From Macrosoma leucophasiata (taxonomy: Eukaryota; Arthropoda; Insecta; Lepidoptera; Hedylidae): a stretch of DNA of 64,000 bases. The notes beneath the pieces were generated by a model. That model made no database searches and was not told the origin of the DNA. It saw nothing but the letters and a program-made list of their open reading frames with translations. The position numbers and the translations under genes were made by a program. This document shows positions 30,701-40,090 of this stretch, in pieces. The stretch is from contig JAWQUS010000011.1 in the NCBI GenBank assembly GCA_036365455.1, forward strand, positions 20,001-84,000, given 5' to 3'. Within the stretch, counting starts at the first letter, position 1. The number at the start of each line of letters is the position of its first letter.

Positions 30701-31607
30701 GCAACAAATAGAGGAAGAGTACACCCTGCTATACACAGACGGCAGCAAAATCGAGGGCCGAGTAGGAGCGGCTGTGACCTTCCAGCGTAACGATAAGAAG
30801 CTAAGATACAGTAATTTTAGATTAGCACACCACTGCAGCGTGTACCAGGCGGAGCTGCTTGCTATCCAGCGGGCCCTGGAGTTAGCAGGAAGACAGAAGC
30901 TAAGCCGGATTGCCAGTGACTCCAGGTCAGCATTAACAGCGATCTCCAACCCCAACTCGCTGAACCCGCAGGCAGCCAACATTAGAGCGGACATTACAAC
31001 CCTACATAACCAGGGTCGAACTGTTCGTCTGTACTGGATTCGAGCTCATCATGGTATCCCTGGTAATGAGAGAGCAGACGAACTGGCGAAGAGTGCCGCG
31101 CTACGTAAAAAGACGGCTCCACTGTACGACGCCGCCCCCTTGTCTTACGCCAAGCGCCTCATCAGAGCACTGACGTTAAAGGAATGGCAGAACCTGTACC
31201 AAGAGACAGCAACTGGAGCAACGACGAAGCTGTTCTTCCCGGATGTGGTTCCAGGTCACAAGACTTTGAATAAAATTGGCCTCATGCACCATTTGTCTGC
31301 ACAAATGCTCACAGGCCATGGTAGTTTCAGGGCTTACCTCTATAAGTTTAAGCTGGCGGACTCCTCATTCTGCACCTGTGACGACACCACTGATGAAACT
31401 ATCGAGCACATAATCCTAGAGTGTCCAAAGTATGGCAGAATGCGCTTCGAAGCAGAGTGCGGCATGGGAAGTCCACTAACGGATAAGAATCTCTCTGCTC
31501 TGGTTGAGGACGACCATTGCCGCCAAATTTTGTTTCAATTCTGTCGTCACGTCGCAGGGAGAGCAAATGGCTCAAACAGAATAATAAACGACAAGGAATG
31601 GCAGTAG
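27702..31607 (+). pseudogene. Copy 5 ORF2 (endonuclease, RT, RNase H) with two nonsense codons
   Basis: One frame is collinear over about 1300 codons with two TAG codons. The first, 27939-27941, occupies the Gln that precedes NLG in the endonuclease of other copies. The second, 29442-29444, replaces the Trp that in copies 2 and 3 sits in the FPK-L-W or FPR-A-W segment before RT motif VIPK. Otherwise the endonuclease (VNLGKG, EPYIG, GDFNAAS, SEHRTL), RT (KKAPGRDG, LRPIGLL, DIQGAFDNAWW, GCVQGSTCGP, FADD), RNase H (YTDGS, QAE, ASDS, GNERAD) and CTCDD...H...C finger are complete. N-terminal to the endonuclease is a Thr/His/Asn-rich low-complexity stretch (27702-27900) in the same frame, not seen in other copies. 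Confidence 0.75.
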
Positions 31608-32059
31608 TCAAGACATTGCTATGTCAAATTAATATACAAATAATTAAGATACATATACTTAGCATATAGCGTATAGATAGATAATAGTTTCCTAAGAATT
31701 GTAAGCATTAGAGCAATTAGAAATTGTAAGGCCCCAAGAATTAGAATTGTAAAACTGATGTTAAGACATAGACATAGATATAAAACATAAAAGATCATAA
31801 GATAGCTGTAAGATATGTATTCAAACAAAAGAGGAAAAAAAAACAAAAAAAAACACAAAGTTAATAAACTTTTACCAGTCATTTTGCCCTTTCCTAGATT
31901 ACTACGGAGCCACACTACTTATGTAACTCATGCATGAAACAAATGCAATAATGTAATGTAATGTAAGAAGGAAAAAGAAAAAAAAAATTAAAAAAAAAAA
32001 TAGAAAAAAAAATGAAAATGTAATGAAGTAAGTAGTTTTAAGTAAAAAGTGTTCAATGT

Positions 32060-32082
32060 TGCGGTATTAAAACATAACCGCA
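32060..32082 (+). other. 3'-terminal RNA stem-loop of copy 5
   Basis: TGCGGT (32060-32065) pairs with ACCGCA (32077-32082) around an 11-nt loop, ten bases before the poly(A). The stem sequence differs from copies 1-3 but position and size are conserved. Confidence 0.6.
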
Positions 32083-32114
32083 GTGCATGCAGAAAAAAAA
32101 AAAAAAAAAAAAAA

Positions 32115-32129
32115 CCTAACCTAACCTAA
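32115..32129. repeat. Last telomeric repeats, (CCTAA)3
   Basis: Three units follow the copy 5 poly(A). To the right no further telomere repeat is seen, so this marks the inner edge of the telomeric domain in this window. Confidence 0.9.
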
Positions 32130-33424
32130 GACTTGGAGGGATCGCTGAGTCTCCCTTATGACATGCCGAGTGACTGGTTTTCAACGGAATCGCAATGAAG
32201 GAGCCCTACTAGTTTGGGTCCTGTAAAATGTGCTAAACGGCTTACTCTGGGAATCGCGCTAGAAATCGTTTCGAATCGTTTTAAATTGTATTTTTATGTT
32301 TTAGCAAGCTTTTAATATTAATGTGTTACAAATTGGTATTTCGTATTTCTATTTGTTGTGATTATTTCCACAGATTTTATTGTTTGAATCTTATTGTTAG
32401 CTTTTTGGCATTCACTTTTTTATTTTTGACAAACGTACCTTATTTTTGTATTCAGTGTTTAAATTTCTTCAATCAGTGGAATGTTTTATTTTAAGAACAG
32501 TCTTCATATTGCTGCGCTCACATTCCATGGGGCGCACTTACGCACTTACGCCGAACTTGAGTGGGAGCTTTATCAGCAATACGATCCCTCCAAGTCTCCA
32601 GCTCCTGAACCTCCGGACATAGGACGGCAGTAATTCCTCGAGTGAGAGTATCTGCAGGACCAACCTGGAATGTCCTCAACAGCACTGGCTCCTCAGATGT
32701 ATCTGGCTTCAATATGAATCATAGGCTGCTGGCGAATGCTATGAAATCTGATGACATATTACAGATCCTGGGTTATTTGCATGTCCAGTAAAATTTGCAA
32801 ACTAGAAATTCAAGGGACTTAGCCAAAATTCTAAACCGGAAGTAGGAAGTTGTTGACTATCTAAGATAAATAGCGCAGAATTTGTATAGCTATCTTATCG
32901 TTTACAATAACGATATCTATAAGATATTAAAGATGAATAAAATTCACATTGTATAGCTTTCAAGATAATGAATCATCATTATGAATTGATAGAGTAAATA
33001 GACAACAACCAGAACGATTAGAAAAAGAATAAGGGTTTTTTTATTAAGCTTTTAAGTAAGATTACGTCACTAATGGATGTCAATGTATAAAAATGATTCG
33101 TAAGTACTTTAATTAATGAGATTATAAAGTCATAAGTAACTGACGAAGTTTGTTATTGTTTCGGTGCGGGAAATAACAGTCATTATTTCCTATAAGAATT
33201 ACATCAAGTTCGCGAGAATTATGACGTAGTTTCCCTTCAATGTTACCGCTTGTTCTATGTTTTTTGATAGCTAGCGGTAAACACATCATGAAATTGAGTC
33301 AAGGGGCTTCCTTAAGCTTTACAAACCTTTATATACGAGAGGAGGAACAAATATCACATCATTTGAAATCGCAAAGCCGCAACGGCAAGTCTTTAACTTT
33401 ATATCAATTTTTATTTATTTTGGG
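32130..33424. other. Non-repetitive AT-rich spacer between telomeric domain and PTP genes
   Basis: No convincing gene was found. A 13-base motif CTTGGAGGGATCG at 32132 occurs again inverted at about 32582-32595. AT content rises rightward. The outer boundary of the bracovirus-like island probably lies in this stretch, but I see no diagnostic integration motif. Confidence 0.5.
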
Positions 33425-34390
33425 ATGGAGAACTTCAAGGCACTCAGCGTCTCAGAGCTGCTGGAATTGACGAGTCATCCGAAATTTTCTTCGCTCGTCT
33501 ATAAAGAACACGCCGAAATGAAGGATGTTCCACTAAGAGGCACAACTTCTCAGTCTTTAAAGCCAGAAAATTCAAAGAAGAATAGGTACAGCAATATTCC
33601 GTGTTGGGACCATTCTTTAGTGATTGTGAACCCCCGTGACAGTTTAATTTTTGACAAGGAAGATTTGGACTTTTCGAAAATGGATATTACGACAAATGAT
33701 AACGCTTCTTCTTATATACACGCTAACTTCGTTGACGGATACGAGGTCCTCAATAAGTACATCTGTGCTCAAACGCCCATGGAAGATACCTGGGAAACCT
33801 TCTTTGAAATGATTTGGGAACAAGAATCTAGTGTTATGGTGTCGTTAACCGACTTAGATAGAGATCATGAAAAAAGCTACCAACTTTGGTCGAGGCCTCA
33901 AGGCTCTGAGATTACTTACGGACGGTATGTTATTAGAATTGTCGAAATCAGGGAAGACTTTAGTTTTACTAAAACCCAAGTACAGATCACTAACAAGAAA
34001 ACAGAAGAATCACGGGAGATAACCAACTTTTGGTTTACTCACTGGCCGGACTACAGCAGCTCCACCGGTGTGGAAGAATTTTTGGAGCTTCGAAACAAAG
34101 TTAACCAAGAACAGTGCAGGCTGATGAAGGAAGCTGACAGTGGTTCCCGAACCCCAGGGCCTATTGTGGTTCTTTGTTCTACGGGAACCGGTTGGGCAGG
34201 AACTTATTGTGCAATAGACAACGCATTAGAACAACTTGAGAAAGAAAAAAAGGTTTTGCTGTCTCAAATTGTTCTGAAAATCAGGAGCCAAAGATATTCC
34301 AGTGTTTTCTTGCCAGAACAGTATCTGTTCTGTTACATAATGTTGAGACATGTTTTAGAAGAAGAAGCCAAAGACAAACTGCTGAGTTAA
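33425..34390 (+). CDS. Bracovirus-type protein tyrosine phosphatase homologue, catalytically dead (PTP-1)
   Basis: The protein is 321 aa with a clear ATG at 33425 and an open frame. The fold is a single classical PTP domain without signal peptide or membrane segment. It shows the phosphotyrosine-loop block KKNRYSNIPCWDHS (about residues 57-70), YIHANFVDGYE (about 98), and the WPD loop FTHWPDYSS (about 203). The P-loop is abnormal: where active PTPs have HCSxGxGRTG, this one reads LCSTGTGWAG. The cysteine is kept but the preceding histidine and the phosphate-binding arginine are lost. NRY-x-IPCWDHS wording and the YIHAN block are characteristic of bracovirus PTPs. In that family such inactive members are thought to trap phosphorylated targets. 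It could instead be neutral decay; the frame is still intact. Confidence 0.8.
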   Translation: MENFKALSVSELLELTSHPKFSSLVYKEHAEMKDVPLRGTTSQSLKPENSKKNRYSNIPCWDHSLVIVNPRDSLIFDKEDLDFSKMDITTNDNASSYIHANFVDGYEVLNKYICAQTPMEDTWETFFEMIWEQESSVMVSLTDLDRDHEKSYQLWSRPQGSEITYGRYVIRIVEIREDFSFTKTQVQITNKKTEESREITNFWFTHWPDYSSSTGVEEFLELRNKVNQEQCRLMKEADSGSRTPGPIVVLCSTGTGWAGTYCAIDNALEQLEKEKKVLLSQIVLKIRSQRYSSVFLPEQYLFCYIMLRHVLEEEAKDKLLS

Positions 34391-34841
34391 TACTAGAAAA
34401 TAAAAGACTTCAAGTTTATGTACCTGATTCATAAGGGATAAATTAAGTGTTCAGTGTTCAGTTCAAAGTTAAGTGTTCAGTTAGTTTTAAAACTGTTATT
34501 TAGTATTGTTTGAACTAGTTGTTTCAACAAAGGCAGGATAAATAAAGTAGGTTACGCAGCAGGAATTACAAAATGGTTATCCTCGTTAACAAAATGACAA
34601 ACATGTAAGAATTAAATTACATTTAATTTGAAATACAACTTCTTATAAAATGATTGTGAAATTAAGGTGTTTATAGTTGTAGATAGATCTCTTTAATTAC
34701 TTAAGTTGCTTAAATTTAAGATTTTATATAAATAATAGATTTATGATTCACTTTTTCAATAAAGACATAAAATAACTATCAGCTAATTTCAATAAATTAT
34801 TTTTTAATGGCCCAACCAAATTAACATATTTTGCTAAAACT
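34391..34841. other. Convergent intergenic region between PTP-1 and PTP-2
   Basis: AT-rich, no gene. AATAAA-like signals are found at 34398 (plus strand) and 34759 (AATAAAGAC), compatible with polyadenylation of PTP-1. Confidence 0.4.
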
Positions 34842-35876
34842 CTATAACAGAAAAGATAATAAGTGAAATGAGAGACAGCATTGTCTTTGCGCTCGAATTC
34901 GCTCAACTGTGGATGCTAAAGAAATAAGCCCAGTTTCATTGAATCGCGATATTTCAGTCTCAACAGCACAGAAAACACCCGACCTGTTGACACCCATTTT
35001 AGAATGTACAATAATTGGTAGATCAGGGAACTGGCAGCCTTCCTGGATTAATTTTGTCTTGATTTCTTCATGACTACGCTTTACAGCTAATACAAAGTCC
35101 AAAAAGTCCTCAGCAGTAGCCGGCAAATCCATATCAGGCCATGTAGTAAATGCAAAATGCAACACTTCTTGACGTGCACCGGTTCCATCAGTCACTTCTA
35201 ACGTTGTTACAACGTAATTTGGCTGAACCTTAATTTCTTTGGTTTTTATTTCAAATTTTCCGACCTTCAGGGTTCCCTCCACGTGGCACCAGTATGCGTC
35301 ATAGGTTTCCTGATTGAAGACTGCCTTCTCACAGAGCATAACAATTATCCGTGAGTGGCTCATCCAGACGGTGCGCCACAGGTCATAGACAATATAATTA
35401 GGGAACCGCTCCACAGAAGTAGTAGTTATTTTGAACTTCCTACAGCTCATACACGATTGTTCTGCCTCGCTCCAATATGCATAGCATTTATTTTTGCCAT
35501 TTTCCTTTTTTTGACAGAGCATGACAATTATTTGTACATGCTCCATCCAGAGCATACGATAAAAATCGTAACATGACTGTCAGGTAGGGGCTTCTCCACA
35601 TATGAACTTCTTGTCATGTTCAAAGCCACTAATATAGTTGGCATTAATATATGAGCCCCGGTCCCGCTCTGTTGGTAAAATCACTCTGGAGTGATCAAAA
35701 CATACTGTATGGGCATATCTATTTAAGTTTTTGTTGGCTATGTTGGCTTCGAATGTCCCATCTATTTTCATACTCACAATATCTTGATGCTCTGCAAATA
35801 TGATTTTTTCACGGTCACTGCGGTCCATCAGCGCCATAAAATCTTCATATTTCAGGTCCTCAAAGGTTTTCGCCAT
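34842..35876 (-). pseudogene. Bracovirus-type PTP pseudogene (PTP-2)
   Basis: A PTP domain is readable on the minus strand from ATG 35876. It keeps KNLNRYAH...CFDHSRV, YINANYISGFE, KFICGEAP and the WPD block TTWPDMD. Four faults are visible. An in-frame TGA at 35582-35580 follows the FICGEAP segment. A stretch of about 65 residues is present twice in tandem (the W-M-x-H-x-x-IIVMLC block, once near 35550 and again near 35350). The P-loop reads HSKMGVNRSG, so the nucleophilic cysteine is serine although the arginine is kept. The C-terminal helix is lost to a frameshift near 34860. It is convergent with PTP-1. Its core wording is closer to cellular-type PTPs than that of PTP-1 and PTP-3, so it may be a different PTP subfamily. 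Confidence 0.8.
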
Positions 35877-36583
35877 TGTTATTAAAGGAGTAATAACTGG
35901 ATTTGACACGCCCTTCCGTTATAAAATGGCAAGCACTAATTGATCGCCTAATTTTCTTCCGTGGATATAAATAGGAATTTTTCATATGGGTAAGGATAAA
36001 TCACCCTGCTATCAACAACGTAATGCAAGGAGGTAAACCGCAGAATTTTAATACTACATCATCCATTCGACAATGACCATATTTGCGTATATGGATTATT
36101 AAAAGGTTATTTAAATGTGTTACAATTATTACTGTTGCTAAGTAAATTAATAACATTAAATTATTTTACAATAATGATCAATAAGCGAACAATGGCCCTA
36201 TTTGTAATGGGCAATTCCCAATATATGCCTACATGAACTACGTGATATCATACATTAACTTTAAATCACATCGCAACTAAAAATACGTAATAAAATGTGT
36301 GGCAAACGTTTTACGATTATTTTAGTATCTTTACTAAGAAAGAGGCATCTTTTTAAAAAGGTATATACTATTTTATTTTTGTTCAATTTCCAAGAATTCA
36401 ACGATAACGTAAAGATTATGCTTCATTAAGTCAACACGAGTCGCTATTATATAATGGCTTCCGATAAGAGGAAGTTGGGGTAAAATGGCATATAAGCTCA
36501 TTTTTTAAAACGGGGTACTTTTATATAAGGAATTTTTGGGGCTACGATTTTGACCGCCCTTCCCCTATATACATGTATGCTAA
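35877..36583. other. AT-rich intergenic DNA
   Basis: No gene recognised. It includes the divergent upstream regions of PTP-2 (leftward) and the tRNA-like repeat (rightward). Short AT-rich runs only. Confidence 0.4.
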
Positions 36584-36872
36584 CCGTAAGATGGACGGTG
36601 TGGCTTAATGTATATAGAATATACGAAAAGGAAATTTGGTATAGATCGGGTAGCTCAATTGGTAGAGTAGCCGACATGTAATCGGAAGGTTCCAGGTTCG
36701 ATTCCTGGTCCGAGCTATCCCGAATTTTTTCTCGCATATTCTATACACTCACATTAAGATGTTCCTTTCCTTACTCCTTTCTCAAACCCTTTCCTTCCTC
36801 ATTCTTGTTACGTGAATGTTGGAACGCTTCACGTGATTAAATCCGTAACTCCTAATCTTTCCCGCTTTACAG
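36584..36872 (+). repeat. tRNA-Thr-like interspersed repeat, copy 1 (SINE-like)
   Basis: A unit of about 290 bp begins CCGTAAGATGGACGGTGTGG, holds a tRNA-like core, and continues with a pyrimidine-rich part and a small hairpin TACGTGAA...TTCACGTG. The same unit, about 80-90% similar by eye, occurs inverted at 40850-41148. The presence of identical flanks around the tRNA core in both copies shows that it is a dispersed element, not a solitary tRNA gene. Confidence 0.75.
36644..36716 (+). tRNA. tRNA-Thr(UGU)-like sequence, probably a SINE head
   Basis: The 73-nt cloverleaf has acceptor GATCGGG/TCCGAGC (one A-G mismatch and one G-T), D-arm GCTC...GAG, anticodon arm CCGA-CATGTAA-TCGG and T-arm CCAGG-TTCGATT-CCTGG. 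The A box and B box for RNA polymerase III are intact. Base 33, almost always U in functional tRNAs, is A. Together with the shared flanks this argues for a tRNA-derived repeat. Confidence 0.55.
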
Positions 36873-37391
36873 CATACTTAATGTAATTTGATATACATAT
36901 TTATATCAGTGTGTGTAATTTTTCTTGTCATAAGATATCTTCAGAACAAATTAACCGATTAAGACGCGAATACGGCGTTCAGAAAGGTTTATAAAAACTT
37001 GAATTTAATTTGAAAATAGCAGAAAGTTTCAAGGATGGCCTGCAGAGTCGACTGTTTTTGAAATTTTTTTAACCCGGGAACATGCACTTTAAGTAAGAGC
37101 ACTATACTCTGGTTTGACTATTTAGTATTCTATTGGTTCATTTGCTTAAACGAGACTCCTTCGATAATACAGTCGTTAGTGATATTTTATTGCTTAGCCG
37201 TGAGCCGACTGATAATAAAATTTATCAATGAATTTACGTTCTTAGAAGTAAGTCAAAACAAGTCTTCTACGGAGCACTATAAGACGCTTGCGGACTAATT
37301 TGATTTCAGTTTCAATCAGACTATCGTGATTACCGCTTGTCACTTTTCTCGGCTTCTATTAAATTACTAAGTGCAACAAAGTGAAATCAAT
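36873..37391. other. Upstream region of PTP-3
   Basis: AT-rich, no gene. Probable promoter and 5' UTR of PTP-3; a CAGT-type initiator context (GATTTCAGTTTCAATCAGAC) is near 37303-37322, with no clear TATA box. Confidence 0.35.
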
Positions 37392-38366
37392 ATGACCAGC
37401 AACAGCTTTGAGACACTTACCACCAGTGAATTTGTGAAGAAAATCAAACAGCCGAATTTCGAGCAACTAATCAGCCATGAGTTTGAGGAACTGAAAACTG
37501 TCCCGCTAGAAGGTACCTTTGATAATTTTTCAAAAGAAGAAAATGCAAGCAAGAACCGTTTTTACGACATCCCGTGTTGGGATCACTCTTTGGTAACTTT
37601 GACCTCACCAAACCCTCAAGTACACGATCATTCAAAAAGAAATTCGTGGAGTGTAGTCATAACAGACAAAGACAGCGAGTCAACGTACATCCATGCGAAT
37701 TTTGTGGATGCATTTGAAGATAATAACAAATACATATGCTGTCAGGGCCCAAAGAAGAGCACAGTTGGTGATATGTGGAAGCTCATCTGGGAGAAAGATG
37801 TTCGTATTATCGTGTCGCTGGCTGAAATTGATAGTGAGGATGAAACTTGCTACGAGTATTGGGTCGCCGAAACAGGCTATCAAATCATTTTTGGCCGATA
37901 TATAGTAGAGACGCTTAAAATGAAGGAGATGCCTGGTTTCCTAAAAACACAGTTTCGTATTATGAACGTTACATCTGAAGAATCGCGACTGATAACCCAC
38001 TACTGGTACACCGACTGGCCAGACTACGGTACTCCTGCTGACTTGGAAGAATTTGTTACTCTTTTGTCAACAGTAAATCAGGAACGACAGCAGTTAGTAG
38101 AGATAGCTATGTGTAACAACCTGCCTAAACCAGGACCAATAGTTGTTCATTGCTCGGCGGGGGTTGGCCGTACCGGAACGTATTGTGCCATCGATTATGC
38201 ACTAGGTCAGCTTAAGAAGACAAAAACCGTGTCTATCCAAAATAGCGTGCTGGCAGTTCGGAAGATGAGACACTCGAGTGTTATGACGCTAGAGCAGTAC
38301 ATGTTCATCCACCAAGTCATTGAACATGTCTTATTGGGAGAACAAGACAAGGAAAACCTACAATAG
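37392..38366 (+). CDS. Bracovirus-type protein tyrosine phosphatase, catalytic residues intact (PTP-3)
   Basis: The protein is 324 aa from ATG 37392; an upstream GTG at 37371 is in frame but less likely. It is a single PTP domain dephosphorylating phosphotyrosine proteins, with no targeting sequence, so presumably cytosolic. Motifs: SKNRFYDIPCWDHS (pTyr loop), YIHANFVDAFE, KYICCQGP, WPD loop TDWPDYGTP, P-loop VHCSAGVGRTG with nucleophile Cys and binding Arg, and Q-loop LEQYMF. Every catalytic element is present. The wording is close to PTP-1, so the two are paralogues, and matches the bracovirus PTP family, which is delivered by braconid wasps into caterpillars and acts on haemocyte signalling. 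This intact frame in an otherwise decaying cluster suggests either recent arrival or selection. A host origin is less likely because animal PTPs lack the CWDHS wording. Confidence 0.82.
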   Translation: MTSNSFETLTTSEFVKKIKQPNFEQLISHEFEELKTVPLEGTFDNFSKEENASKNRFYDIPCWDHSLVTLTSPNPQVHDHSKRNSWSVVITDKDSESTYIHANFVDAFEDNNKYICCQGPKKSTVGDMWKLIWEKDVRIIVSLAEIDSEDETCYEYWVAETGYQIIFGRYIVETLKMKEMPGFLKTQFRIMNVTSEESRLITHYWYTDWPDYGTPADLEEFVTLLSTVNQERQQLVEIAMCNNLPKPGPIVVHCSAGVGRTGTYCAIDYALGQLKKTKTVSIQNSVLAVRKMRHSSVMTLEQYMFIHQVIEHVLLGEQDKENLQ

Positions 38367-38605
38367 TTATCCAGATATTTGTGTTAAAAATTCGCAACAT
38401 AAACAAGATAACCGATATCTCTGGGTATTTGGGAAAACCCAAATTTTGTTACTAAAGGTCAAGCGTAAACAGTTAAAATAACCTACTGTTGACTAATATT
38501 GATAAGACATATATAATGGGTTCGTACATAAATAAACTTTTCAATAGCCAATTGTTTTCCTCTCAGTACATTTCATTATAAAGTATTCCCAGTTTGATGT
38601 GAAAA

Positions 38606-39094
38606 ATGCAATCCGACACACTAATTCAATTTATAAGTGCTCAGAATAAAAACGGTGATAATTACTTTCACGAGGCCTGCCGAACTATCTCTATGGATCA
38701 CTTCAAGCGGGTGAGCAAATTCATGAATTATCCAATTCCATCAATCTTGACAAGAAAAAATTCAAGTGGAGAACAGTGAACTCATGTAATCGTAAAAAAC
38801 CAAAAGTGTTATGCCGTGGAAATGATGAAACTTGTTGAGGGATTAGGCGCCGATGTAAACGGCAAAGAAGAACCCAGTGGTTTTACTCCACTTCATCTGT
38901 GTGTCAAGTACAAAAATTATGAACTAGCCGAATGGCTTTGCCAACTGCCATACATTGATTTAGATGCAAGAAACCACAAGGGACACACGGTATACTACAT
39001 GACTTACAAAAACAATGACTTCAAGATGATGGGCATTTTAAGGACGGTCAGAGCGAAACCTAAATCTCTCCCGGTAAAAAAAACTCAAACATGA
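38606..39094 (+). pseudogene. Viral-type ankyrin (I-kappa-B-like), one stop codon (ANK-1)
   Basis: A frame of about 162 codons starts at ATG 38606 and ends at 39094. It is interrupted by TGA at 38777-38779, where the intact neighbour ANK-2 has a cysteine codon after GEQ. Features in common with ANK-2 are NYFHEACR, PIPSILT, GADVNGKE, SGFTPLHLCV, AEWLC and the ID-LDA block. The layout is about three to four degenerate ankyrin repeats, as in bracovirus vankyrins that mimic I-kappa-B without its regulatory ends. Without readthrough only a 57-residue N-terminal peptide would be made. Confidence 0.78.
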
Positions 39095-39218
39095 AGTGAT
39101 GACACCGATAATTTAATCGAATTGTTAAGTGACTTAAAAAAAAACTCCTCGATTTTTTAGCCTTGAAAGGTTAGTGGGAATTCTAATGGATAAAATGTAT
39201 TATACACATTTAGCCCGG

Positions 39219-39538
39219 TTTAATCCAGAAATTTACGATACAAATAGAATGAAAAAACCGGACGGGGTTTTCACATAACCTTAGACCCCAATTTGGATTA
39301 CCTACTATATCATTCAACATCTGGTTCCCTAAAAATAATAAGGAATACGCATAAATATCACTCCATCCAGCCATCTGTTTTTAATCCAGAAATTCCTAAC
39401 ACAAATAGAATAAAAAAACCACTGGGTTTTTACCTAACCTTATATCGCAATTTAAATGACTTATTGTATCATTTAATAGCTGCTTCCCTAAAAGCGATAA
39501 GGAAAACGTATAAATATCGCTTCATCCAGCTATCTGTA
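39219..39538 (+). promoter_or_regulatory. Duplicated 161-bp upstream module with TATA-like box before ANK-2
   Basis: Two direct copies start with TTTAATCCAGAAAT at 39219 and 39380. Each ends with a TATAAATA-like motif (GCATAAATATC near 39349; TATAAATA at 39509-39516) followed by CATCCAGC and ATCTGT. The downstream TATA box is 86 bp ahead of the ANK-2 ATG, so it is the likely core promoter. Confidence 0.55.
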
Positions 39539-39601
39539 TTCAATCGACACCAAATTTTTACGGGATAAACACTGGGAACTCGCTGGAAGAAATTAACGAA
39601 G

Positions 39602-40090
39602 ATGGAATCCAACAAGTTTCTTCAAATGTTGAGCTCCAGGAGTTCCTTGGGGGATAACTTCTTTCACGAAGCATGTAAAGCTCGCTCATTAGCGCTTCTT
39701 CGTAGAGCGGAAGAATCAATGAATCAACCGATCCCATCGATTTTAACTGTACGAAATTACAATGGTGAGCAATGTACTCATATCATTGTAAAGTATAAAG
39801 ATGTTTTTGCACGAGAGATGATGAAAATCGTTTTGGATCTTGGGGCTGATATCAACGGACAAGAAGCGCTCGGTGGTTTCACTCCTCTGCACTTGTGTGT
39901 TTGGGAAAGAAATTACGATCTCGCCGAATGGCTGTGTGAGGCACCAGGCATTGATCTCGAAGCCAAGAATTACGCCGGAGAGACTGTCTATCAACTAGCT
40001 TGTGAACGCAACGACTACCAAATAATGGAGATGGTGAAAAAGGCTGGAGCCAAGTGTCAACCTCCGAAAATGAATGACAGTGATGAGTGA
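39602..40090 (+). CDS. Viral-type ankyrin protein (I-kappa-B-like), intact (ANK-2)
   Basis: The protein is 162 aa with an ATG at 39602 and an open frame. It is a small ankyrin-repeat protein with no signal peptide. Repeats are recognisable around GDNFFHEACK (about residue 17), EQCTHIIVKYKD (about 56), GADINGQEALGGFTPLHLCV (about 80-99), and ID-LEAKNYAGETVYQLA (about 117-132). Length and composition match the bracovirus/ichnovirus vankyrin family (usually 150-180 aa). These lack the phosphorylation and PEST regions of insect I-kappa-B (Cactus) and are thought to hold NF-kappa-B in the cytoplasm. Assignment to that family rests on motif reading. Neighbours are ANK-1 upstream and a convergent two-exon gene downstream; the pair is duplicated at 42511-43649. 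Confidence 0.82.
   Translation: MESNKFLQMLSSRSSLGDNFFHEACKARSLALLRRAEESMNQPIPSILTVRNYNGEQCTHIIVKYKDVFAREMMKIVLDLGADINGQEALGGFTPLHLCVWERNYDLAEWLCEAPGIDLEAKNYAGETVYQLACERNDYQIMEMVKKAGAKCQPPKMNDSDE

Larger units (their letters stand above)
25286..32114 (+). mobile_element. TRAS-like retrotransposon, copy 5 (subfamily D), long, mutated
   Basis: The element has a short leader, ORF1 (25335-27491) with two frame changes, an inter-ORF low-complexity stretch, ORF2 (to 31607) with two nonsense codons, a 3' UTR of about 480 bp, a terminal stem-loop and a poly(A) (32093-32114) joined to CCTAACCTAACCTAA. Codons are more GC-rich than in copies 1-3. It marks the innermost telomere repeats of the window. 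Confidence 0.82.

Noticed and set aside
32518..32712. 64-codon minus-strand ORF (LETWRDRIADKAPT)
   Set aside because: No recognisable domain, no promoter or splice context, isolated in spacer DNA.
36644..36716. Functional tRNA-Thr gene
   Set aside because: A instead of U33, acceptor mismatch, and a second copy with the same extended flanks; a tRNA-derived repeat explains it better.
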